A DNA stretch of 64,000 nt, from the NCBI GenBank assembly GCA_016490735.1, contig JAEMWC010000238.1:490001-554000 (forward strand), given 5' to 3'. Below the pieces are notes generated by a model, which saw nothing but the letters and a program-made list of their open reading frames with translations, ran no database searches and was not told where the DNA came from. The translations under genes and the position numbers were made by a program. Shown piece after piece: positions 35,401-47,400 of the stretch (its first letter is position 1; every line of letters starts with the position of its first letter). Source of the stretch: Pachyseris speciosa (taxonomy: Eukaryota > Cnidaria > Anthozoa > Scleractinia > Pachyseridae).

Positions 35401-38400
35401 CTGGTCCCACCATCACAGAAATCTAGTCTATTAATTAAATTGTCAATCCTTAATTTAATGTAATTAATTTAATTTGATAGTAATGATAATCGTAATCATA
35501 ATCATAACCACAACCATAATCCTATTCATAATCATAAGGATAATAATGACAGTTATAGTAATAGTCACCATCATAATATTTATTCCTGTACGATTTCTTA
35601 GTTATTCTTGAATTTTTCTTAGAGTTGGCTACAGCAACATTTTTTTTACAGTTTTGGTTGGGTTTGGGTGATACCCCTTGTAGGGGAGTTAATTTTCCTT
35701 TGTATAATCACTTGCCCTGGGCAAACAGTTTAGATAAATAGCAAATAATAATCTTTGTTTTGTTATTGTCAGTTAACTTGAAACTTTTTTTGTTTTGAAA
35801 ACATAAGCTTTTGCTTGCCTTAACTGCAGTCTTCAATGGGAGAAATGATTAGAGTCACTAAAATGTTTACAATATAGGGTGATAAAAAGAATACAATGGA
35901 AAAAATATACAAGAAAATATACTGAAGAGTACTTGCTAAAAGAATGCTGTATTACCCTGGGAATGGACAAGAGTTATTGTCTGCATTGGGGGTCTTCATG
36001 GTGTGTCAAGATTCCTATAACTTTCCGATGTGATAATTGCCTTAGCAGTGGTTTCAATAAGCACCAACGTCCGACAAAAAGCATTGGCTACTTCGATCAG
36101 AGACGTCAGCTACTTTTGCCCTAAATTGAAGTAATTAAAGAATCATTCTTCATTTTTTCTTTAATACCGTCGCCTACTCTACTCCAACTCGGTGCCTACT
36201 TCAAATTTTATTGAAACCCCTGCCTTTGTCATGAGACCATGCATGCATGATTTGCACTCCCAGGACAATAACACCTCTTTCATCATTTCACCTGTTGAAG
36301 ACTTCAGTTCATGCAGTCGAAACTTATGTTTTCAAAATTAAACTTTTTGGTACTTAAACTCTATTCTCTTTTTTCTTTTCTGTTTTGTGTTTTAATTCAC
36401 GTTACTGTTGTGTTCCTGTAACTAGTTTTGGTTGTTCAGTCTCTTCTTTGTTTAGCGACAAGCTTAAGGTATTTTGTGCAGTTTCTTTAAGAATCAGATG
36501 GATGTAAAATTTTAACCAGGAATTGACTTCAGATTAAACAAAATCAACTCTTCAGGAAAAAAGTTAATGCCATGAAGATGATAAACAAAAAAATCCAGAA
36601 ATCTTTTATCTTGCCCCGTCGAGTTTTAATTTGGAAAAGCTGATACTGACAGCTTGATCTCCCGTATTATACCAAGTAAAAGATATGTCAAGAACAAGCA
36701 AAAAAGTCTCTTTGACTCACGTAAATCGCAAGACAAATCATATCAAACTTTACTGTTTGTCTGGTGATTTCTGAATGGACATAAAATGTACATTGCTTTC
36801 ATGAAAAACTTTCGTAGGCTGGATCTAACCAATAAGCAGGCAAATTTTACGCTGAAGTTATATAGTTGAAACGCTTTTAATTTTAAGAAGTTTAGCATTT
36901 GTCAGATTGTTAACATGCACAGTGGATTTGTGAATACAGTGTATGTTTATTACAGGTGATGCGCAACAAGCACCGTTATGAAGTGGGATTGGAAAAACTA
37001 GCATTCGCTGCATCTCAGGTGAGTAAATAAACAGACTGTTACTTTCAAGTTTACTTTAATCATCTAATTAGTGTGTTGTGTTTAGGTGGCAGATATGCAA
37101 AAGGAACTGGAGGAATTACAGCCTCAGTTGGTTGAAACAGCCCAAGAAAACACCAAAATGATGAAGGTATCTGTTGCATTGCAATTGACTTCTGTTATGT
37201 TAATCTATATGCCTGTACATTTATTCTGATTGTTACCTAGCCTTTAATGTATGCATTATGTACTACACATGTATATGTACAGTGTATATGTGCCTATGTT
37301 ATTGTTGTACCTGACTCAATTAACTCCGCTACACTCGGGTGGACAAATTGTAATATCCATTTTGTCTTATTATAAAATTAATAAAGTTGTTGTTATATTG
37401 TTGTGTGTAAAGAAGTTAGCAGAATGGTCATAACAACAAACATCATCAGTGAGGCATAGTAGTGTAATCCTAATATGGATTACCTTCAACAGGTAATTGA
37501 GAAAGAGTCTGCTGAAGTAGAGGCTCGCAGTGAACTGGTACGGAAGGATGAAGCTGTAGCCAATCAGAAGGCTTCTGAGTCGCAGGCACTGAAGGAAGAG
37601 TGTGAGAGTGACCTTGCTGAAGCTATTCCTGCTTTGGAAGCAGCCCTTGCTGCTCTCAACACGCTTAAGGTGCATTCCAATCACCTTATTCTCTTGTTTT
37701 GGACTCAATTGCTAGAAATAGAAGTGAGGAAACTGTATGTGCCATAAATTTCTCAGCTATTTACTTTTTCTTTTGTGCCTTCTGTTGGGACTATTCCGGG
37801 AAAGGGATACTCTATATTAGGTAAAAGTGAAGCAGAGTTCCCAATAGATATTGTCTGCTGACTGTCGGCCGACTGTTGGCTGACAGTTGGCCAACAATCG
37901 GCCAACAGTTGGCCAACAGTCGGCCAACTGTTAGCCAACAGTCGGCTGACTGTTGGCCGACAGTTTCCATTATGTTTCAGGTCAAAGTGTTGGCCGACTG
38001 TTGGCCGACAGTCAGCGACTTGTTGGCAACCTGTCAGTAACCTGTTGGTGGGCCATAAACTGAAATGATCGTAAACATTTACTTATCTATTGCTTCTAAA
38101 ACTACATAAAAAGGGGAAAAGTCATTTAAAAAGGATACCTTGCTCAGCACTTTCAATAGCTACTACGGCTTTTGCCCCCTTGTTTTGCATTGGCTAGCTA
38201 TACTTGCCCAAATTGGTTTGATTTCATTTTTCCACCATATTGAAAAGTTTTTCTAGTTCCTAATCCCCTAAATGCCCTTCCTCCAAAACCCTTTCAATAA
38301 AGTCTTTATTTGTTTAGAACGTTTAGAACTATTTAATCTGTTGGTCATTTACTTTTGCAAAGTTGATGGCTCCTAAAAAAACAAAAAACTATTTATAACA

Positions 38401-41400
38401 GGAAAGTTCAAAGCACGCAACTTGTAAAAAGACAAAAACAATCAAAGTGAGTGACTACATTGTGAGGCAAACGATCGCGGATTGTATTACGTCCAATACT
38501 AGATATATCATGCCGACATAAATGACGTACCAATATGCCAAATCAGGGTTACATTGCATTATAGGGCGATTCTAAACATCACTATTCGATGGAAAATTAA
38601 GCAGAGTTTTCATTGATGCACAAGAATGTTCTTGTGCCTTTTTAGTTTCACTGGTATTTTGAGGAATTTGAAGCATTCAGCGTAAGTTTTACATAGTGTT
38701 TTCATGCAAAAATGCACATGTTTTTGTAAAATCTAGGATAGTGTCTACTAAAGCTTAAGTTGTCAAAAGACAAGACTCAGACTCCTCCAAGATTATTCCA
38801 TTTTCACAATATGTGTTCTTTTGTAAAACCTTCTTTTGTGTATTCAGTTATTCCTAAACAGGAAAAAGAATGAGCAGAATATTTAACAATTATCCTGCAA
38901 AATCGTGCGGAATATCACGAGGCCATACACATTGTATGGTGAGTTGGCTGAAATCAGGGATATTCTGCAGGATTAACAAGGATAATTGTTTTATTATTCA
39001 GCACCTTGATAACAAAGAACAATTTACTGAGTTTATTGTATAAAAGCTGGCAAAGCCACTTCAGCCTAAGACCTTGTCGCCTAAGTATCAGGCGATATTC
39101 TGTGCGATTTTGTAGGATATTGTTAAACAAAGGGCACTCCTATCCCAATAATGACTCAAATTCTCGTCCATGCAAGTGGGAACATATCTATATATTTATT
39201 ATGCTGTTTATTTATTGTGTTTAGCCAGCAGATATCACGATTGTTAAGTCCATGACGAACCCTCCCGCTGGAGTAAAGCTTGTCATGTCAGCTGTGTGTG
39301 TCATGCGTGACATCAAACCTGAGAAGATCAATGATCCAGCAGGAACAGGGAAGAAGATTCTCGACTTCTGGGGTCCTTCAAAGAAACTTTTAGGAGACAT
39401 GAATTTCCTGAATAATTTGAAAGAATATGACAAAGACAATATCCCGGTGAGTCAGTACACAGTGGCTGCGGGTCTGCTTATTTCCTTTGCTCAAGAAGAT
39501 TAGTACTTAGTATTATTTGTTATTGGGTATAGCATTTTCAACAGGCTGTTCCAGGCTCTCAGATATTTGGGGTGAGCCTGCGAGAAAGAGCAAAGAAAGT
39601 TTAGCAGGGCTGATCTCATCCCAAATATCTGAGAGCCTGGAACAGGTTACATTTCCAACTATGAATGAAAATCTCCTAAGGGTTGTCTTTGACTATCCAG
39701 TTAGTTTCCAAATTCGACAAACCTGAATGTGAGTTGTAATCTTGAAAGATAATTGTTATTCTACAAAGTCACATAAGTCCACCTTTCCACAGATTTAAAC
39801 TATTCCTTAACGTGGCTCTTAGTAGTGATATCTTCCAAGTTCAAACCTGGATCACAACCTACTGGCAATTGTCAGCCACACCCTTGCTAGGTCTAAATAG
39901 AAGTGGCATCATGGCTATTTTTACTCGGTCGATTTTTCTGAAATCTAGAGGTTTGTGTTCTAACCGACCCACGGTAGTTTGTAATTCTCTCTATGTGTGG
40001 CGAGTTTGAACAAATTATATGAGGGCGTTTGAGAGAAATCTTCAGCTGAAGTTTTCAACTGTTGAAATGAAATAAATCAAAAGTAAGTTAATCCAGTCAT
40101 TGTAACATGTTTAGCGGAACTTAGGGAAAATGACTTGCAGCACATTATTCTTACACATATTTGTGGTATTTTCTGGCACTGGCGAATCTCCACTTTCCTA
40201 CCCCTATTAGCCCTGGCCATGCGGCCCATCCCCTCTGATGCCCTGGCTTCTGCTCGCCTTGAAATCAGCGTCATACAGTTAAGCCCACTCTTGTTGTTTC
40301 ATGTGATAACTTGCCTCAAAATATTGTAACCATTAAGTGTAACTGTAAATTGTAAGTGATCTTAGTTTTGTGAATTAGGTTAGTACGTTAGAGGGGCACA
40401 GTCACACAATTTGGATAAACTCAAAGATGTGTTTGGCACAGTAAAATGTTGGAAAGATTTTGCAGTTTTCCTGTAAAGCACTTAATACGTGCACTGAAAC
40501 TATTTACGGTTGTCTATGGCCACTGATGATGAGGAGGGAATGGATTACAACTTAGGTGAACAGTTTTGACTGTAAAATAATAGTTACCTTTCTTCCAAGA
40601 AATGGTTTGAAATCAACCTTTCTGTGTTACTTGGCTATTCATGTAATAGAAAAAGTACTTCCTTGCAATTTGAACAAAGTTATAACAGGAATTGTCATGA
40701 CAGTACCCCTTTAATTTGTTATTGTAAGTATTGTAAGTGGAGTTAGTATTCTAAAGTTAATTAATGTCTGCATCGCAAGTGGAGGTTGGGTGCTCATGGA
40801 CCTGGGGCTGGTACTGCCGACCCAAACCCAGGTCGGTAGAACACCCCATAAGCCTGCCGTACCTGCAACTCAGCCACGAGCCCCGCCCACCATACCAAGC
40901 ACCCATCACACTGAGCTAGGAGTTCAGTGGAAGAAAAAATGAATAAATAAGTAATAATAATAAAATAACGATAATAATAATAATAAGAAGAAGAAGAAGA
41001 AGAAAAAGGAGGAAACTAAAGGGAGGAGAGGGTGGGGAAATACTCGAAAACACACAAGCTACAACACCCTGTACGCAGAGCAAGTAAAAACTACAAGCAT
41101 GTGTTAAAGGCACACACATAAAATATAACAACCACCACTGACCACTGGACAGCATGAAGACGTCAGACATAAGCCAGAAGGCTACTAGCAAATGCTAATG
41201 CCATGCCATGCCAATAACTGAACAAAAACTTGCTCCTTGTTGTTAACTAGGTTAAATTGCATTTAACCCCATTTAATGTCTGCGTCGCAAGTGGAGGTTG
41301 GGTGCTCAGGGACCTGGGGGCTGGTACTGCCAACCCAAACCCAGGTTGGTAGAACACCCCATAAGCCTGCCATATCCGCAACCCAGCTACAAGCCCCGCC

Positions 41401-44400
41401 CGCCATGCCGAAGGACCTCTGGGTGAACAACTCAGAGCTATGGGGCTCATGGCCACTGAGCCACAGCCCCAAGGGGACCAGACCTGAGGCACCCAACTCC
41501 AACTGCTAAACCAACTGATAGACACCTGAGTAAGAAAGTCAACTGTTGTGTGGATGAACCGTTGGTAGGCACCACTAAACCCCAGCCTAAGGTCTTGAAA
41601 GAGATGATCTGGGACTCCCCGAGAAGCAGCTGTAGTGACAGCACCAATCTGTCAGCTGTGGCCTGAGTAAGAACCATGATAACCAGTGGAGTGTAAAATA
41701 GATAGACCAAAAATGACAACCGCTGCCTAGTAAAAAGACGACTATCCGCATAACACAAAATAGCGGCCCCAGAGTAGGGGGTGGGGGGGAGCAATACCAG
41801 AAAGCCTACCCAAGGCGATCACCGGCCCACGTAGATGACACAGCCCATGCAAAATGCAGTCAGTCATAGGGGACTTGATGTGAACACTGAAGCTTGTAGG
41901 ATCCACCAACACATTAGCCCTGCACATCACTAACAACCAGGTGGATACTGGGATCAAATGTAGAATTAGTGATGAACTTGCCTGCATGTAAAAGCCAAAG
42001 AACCCAAGCAAGACACGGTTCTGGGATGTGAGGACTAACGCGCACTGAATGGCATTGCAAGAGACTAATCGTAATAGGAGAGGAACCCTGTACATGCCTT
42101 ATAGCCCTCAGTACACACTCCAACTGCAGACAGCTAACTATGGGATCAGGTAAACCATTGTAATGTGAAGGGACCACACTACACTGAGGTACACCTTGAT
42201 GGATGAGTGGTGGATGTTGTTGGCCAGAAGCAATGCAAAACGGATGAATGACTGTTCATCAGCTGGCAAAAGAGCACCCTCTGGACTCAAACGGCCATCC
42301 TATCAGTGGAAACGGACCAAGCAATGTTGGGCTGATAAGTAAACGTGATGTGTAGATGGGGCAAGGCCCTGGGCGAGGACAAAGGAATCTCGCTGTCAGC
42401 AGGAACTCGCAAATACCGCTAACCGCCAATGGCTGAAGTCACGCAAACTGCATATAGGACAAAACACACCCTACTGTCTCGCAAACCACAGAAGGGATAC
42501 AAACACCCTAGGCAGGACATGCAGAGCTGCAAAAAAATAATAATTATTATAATAAAATAACTGACTCACCGCAAACATACGCTAACAAATACCACTCACC
42601 GCATATAGCTACAGCCCTGCAAACTGCATAAGGGATACAAACACCCTTGACAGGACATGCAAATCTGCTAAAAACTGATAACCACATATACCTACAGTCC
42701 TGCAAACTGCATAAGGGATACAAACACCCAAGACAGGACACACAAATCTGCACTGCTAACCGCATATAGCTACAGTCCTGCATAAACGCATAAGGGATAC
42801 AAACACCCTAGACAGGACACGCAAAAAATGCTAACCAACTTCTCACCGCAAACAACACCCAACAAACGCTGCTAACCACATATCGCCACCATCCTGCACA
42901 ATGCATGAGGGATACAAACACCCCAGACAGAACATGCAAAACCACTAAAAAACGCTAACCACTCACTGCAAAAATACGCAATAAATACCGCTAACCACAT
43001 ATTGCTACAGACCTGCAAAATGCACAAGGGATACAAAACACCCTAGACAGGACACGCAAAAAAACGCTAACCAACTCGCTCACTGCAAACAGTACGCAAT
43101 AAATACTGCTAACCACCTATTGCTACCGTCCTGCACAATGCATAAGGGATACAAACACCCTAGACAGGACACACAAATCCACTAAAAAATGCTAACCACC
43201 CACCACAAAAAAGATGCAACAAAACACGGCTAACCGCACATCACTACAGTCCCACAAAATGCACAAGGGATACAAACACCCCAGACAGGACACGCAAAAC
43301 CGCTAACCGCTCACTGCTCACTGCAGAAAATATACAATAAATACCGCTAACCGTATGTGGCTACAGTCCTGCAAAAATGCATAAGGGATACAAACACCCT
43401 AGACAGGACACGCAAATCCGATAAAAAACGCTAACCACCCACCACAAAAATACACAACAAAAACACCGCTAAATGCATATCGCCACAGTTCTGTAAAACG
43501 CACAAGGGACACAAACACCCCAGAGATGACAGGCAAAACCACTAACCGCTCATTGCAAAAAATATGCAATAAATGCCGCTAAACGCATATAGCTACAGTC
43601 CTGTGAAAACGCATGAGGGATACAAACACCCCAGACAGGACACGCAAATCCTCTAACAAAAAAACGCTGACCGCTTACCACAAACAATATGCTAATAAAA
43701 ACGCTGCTAATAGTAGAACCAAAGAATGCTAAAAACTAGTAGGACGGACAGGAAAATAAACCATAAAATGAGAGACACTAACAGACCAACTGACAATGTT
43801 CCTAGTAGTAACTAAGTTAAATTGCATTTAACTAAATAAATAAATAGATAAAATAACCTCACTGCAAAAATATGCTAATAAATACAGCTTACCATTGAAG
43901 CATAGAATGCTAAAGACTAGGGTTAATCAGCTTGGGTTGGGATGACCTAGGGTTTCGGTCAGGTTATCTACTCCAGTTACATTTTAGGCCACTGCATAGA
44001 CAACGTCTGAGACTAAGATGACTTCATGTCCTTGGGGGGCTGCACATGTTTGACAGAACCTGTCGCCTTCAAGTTGTTTGCCAACCAAGACGAGCTTGGG
44101 AATTCCCTCGTCCACAGAATTGGTTTTAGCCAACCTCATTCCCAGGTTTTAGCAGCTTCGTTCTGCAAGTTTGGAGTCAACGGTGGTCTTCCTGAATCAG
44201 GACATGCGGATGAATGTGGCCCAATTTTGTGATCAATATTTTGCGGTTTCCTTTGGTTAATCTTAGCCGCTCTCCGATTGGATGACTGCTCATGTGGTAA
44301 GATAAAACAGAGATAAACCATAGCACTTGGCTCCAGTACTGTCATGGGAAAAAGCCTTTGTTATTTTTGATGTATCTGTAGTGATTCCACATGTGCAGAT

Positions 44401-47400
44401 CCACTATGGAAAATGAGGTTACACACAAAAACCGTGACTTCCCGCGGGTAAATTACCACTTTTCCGTGGCTAAAACGTCTAGTAGAACCACAACTAAAGT
44501 AGGCTTATAAACACGTTAAAAAATACCACTAACCGTTAAAGCATGGAAAAAACACCCTAAGACAGGACACGGAAATCCGTTGAAAAACAGGCAAACGCTA
44601 GTCGCACAAATGTATGGTAATAAATACCGCGAATCGCTAAATCGCGAATCCCTAGTCACACAAATGCATGCTAAAAAAAATTCCACTAACCGCTAAAGAC
44701 AGGACACACAAATCCGCTAAGCTAGTTGCACAAATGTATGCTAATAAATACCGCTAACCACTAAAGACAGGACACGCAAACCCTCTACAAAAACGCAAAA
44801 CGCTAAAGGCACAAATGTATGCCAACAAATACCGCTAAGGACACGTAAATCTGCTAAAAACTGCTACACGCTCACCGGGAAAAATATGCTACCAAATACT
44901 TTACCACTAGCCGCCAGAGGTTCACGCAAATCCCCAAAGCGGGCCGAATTGGAGCCAGTAATGAATGCAACCTCAACATACCTGCAAAAACCATATAAGA
45001 GCCAGCCACGACCATTGCAGCACTGGAACTAACACTCATAATAACTGGTGGAACGGATGACTCCAGCGTGGTGGGATCCCGGATCGCCGCGAACAGTGGG
45101 CAATGAATTCTCAAGCACTTGCACTATCTCGTTGGAAAGAGAGGAAGAAGCACCCATGGAAAAGCGTCCTGACTACAACCGAGACCTAGGCAATGAAGGG
45201 GAATGAAGTGGAAGCTGTAGGGTCGAAACCAGTCACCAGGATCTTGTAGGTTGAGCGTGAAGATTTACCATGTTGGACCGGAGCACATCAGAAAAGAGTG
45301 TCAACACACGACAATGAGATGCAAAAGATAATGCTGCAAAATCCCTCAATAAAGGACGGAAAAAAGCTACTAAGGAAGGACAATACCAATGGAAGTGAAG
45401 TCTGTCCACTGTGAACAGCTAAACGTCATTAAGCCCCGAAAAAAGTAGTCAGAAATACTCGAAAACACATGAGCTACAACGCCCTGTACGCAGAGCAAGT
45501 AAAAACTACAAGCACGTAGAAAAGGTGCACGCATAAAATATAACAGAACCACTGCTGACCACTGGACAGCATGAAGACGTCAGACATAAGCCAGAAGGCT
45601 ACTAGCAAACGCTAATGCCATGCCATGCCATGCCAATATCTGAACAAAAACTTGCTCCTAGTGGTTAACTAGGTTAAATTGCAACCCCATTAAAAGTGTA
45701 AAAAAACTTGCCTAAAAGACGTTTTGCCCTTGTAATGTGGAAACATGACTATATGTCACAAGAACATTCATCTACAGGAGTAACCTTACCCATGGAAGGA
45801 TTTTTCAGTTTAGTGAACCCTGTTTATGATTTAAACTTCAGGTTCACATCATGGCCAAGATTCGAAAGGAGTACATTCCTAATCCAGATTTTGATCCTCA
45901 GAAAGTGCGCACTGCATCCTCAGCTGCTGAGGGCTTATGTAAGTGGGTACAGGCCATGGAGATATACGACAGAGTTGCTAAGGTACGTGCTGTATGAGTG
46001 ATGACGTTAGTTTTTGACAATCTGAGTGTCTTCATTCGTAATGCATCTAGACATAACCATTAAATTGTTTTTGGACAGGATCTAGACTAGGTACTGATTG
46101 TGTTATTGCCATTCATTCTTGAAGGTTGTGGCACCCAAGAAAGCTCGTCTGACTGAAGCAGAGGCATCTCTGGCGGAAACCATGGAAATTTTAAATGCTA
46201 AACGTCAAGAGCTGAATGAGGTGGAGGCAAAACTGGCCAACTTGAAATTAACATTTGCTGAGATGACAGAAAAGAAGCAACAACTTGAGTTTCAAGTATG
46301 ACAGGCTTGTCTGTTGAATGTTTTGTTAACTTCATTGATAAATGTTCCATGAAGAAGGTCTATAATACCTTTAAGGGGTTTTCTCTTTGACCGATATAGT
46401 TTTGGATAGTTTGAAGCAGTTTCGTACTTGAAAATGTATAGAAAACTGATTGTCCACAAATTTGAAAGGAACACTGACAGGGGTGTAAGGCTGTCATAAT
46501 GTAATAACAACAGGCATCACAAACTGACTGAAAATAAAGATCACATGTGATAAGCTGTCACTACTAGTTTAGGGCTACGGAGCAAATTTGCAAACATGTT
46601 GTTTTTCGACAAGCTTATTGGTCTGTTGTGTTTGTAATGTTGTGACAGACTGCTGTCTTCTAGTTTCTATTTGACAAACTATCCATTTGCAGGTGGACTT
46701 ATGTGCCAAGAAATTAGAACGAGCTGAGAAGTTAATTGGTGGTCTTGGTGGAGAGAAAGACCGCTGGTCAGCTGCAGCGCAGTCACTTCAAGATATCTAT
46801 GATAACTTGACAGGTGATGTGCTCATTTCATCAGGAGTTATCGCTTATTTAGGAGCCTTCACTGCAGGCTTTAGAAAGGAGTGCACCCAAGAGTGGACCA
46901 AGATGTGCAAGGTATCATTAGAATGTTAGTTTCAGTCATGCCATTTAATGGTATTCTCCAAGATGTACGGTTTTTGATGTTCCTCTTGTTAAGTTTATAT
47001 AGTTTAAAGAATGTAAAATTAGAACACAATATTATGTAGCTTTTAATTGAAGGCGTCGGTGCATAACCATCCTATGTCGAATTTTGGGTTGTTTTTCGAT
47101 TTTGCTTGGATTTGTCTGAATTTCTGCATGTGAACTACAATTCGATGGAAACACATTGTATGGTATTTTTTTGACTGATTCATCCGGAATCCAGAAATGC
47201 ATTTTTTCTTACTAAGAAGATGTAATGCAACTTGCAAACCACTCCCATGGAAGGTTGGTTTCTTGGTGTACGTAAGAAAAAATGCATTTCTGGATTCTGG
47301 ATGAATCAGTCAAAAAAATACCATACAATGTGTTTCCATCGAATTGCAGTTCACATGCAGAAATTCAGACAAATCCAAGCAAAATCGATAAACGACTCAA

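Noticed and set aside
41247..42177. Overlapping - strand frames of 79-117 codons in the 4.4 kb element
   Set aside because: No protein family recognised and the frames overlap each other; kept only as part of the element.
42430..43700. CRISPR-like regular array
   Set aside because: Units are ~117 bp, degenerate over their whole length with no unique spacers, in an animal genome; it is a satellite.
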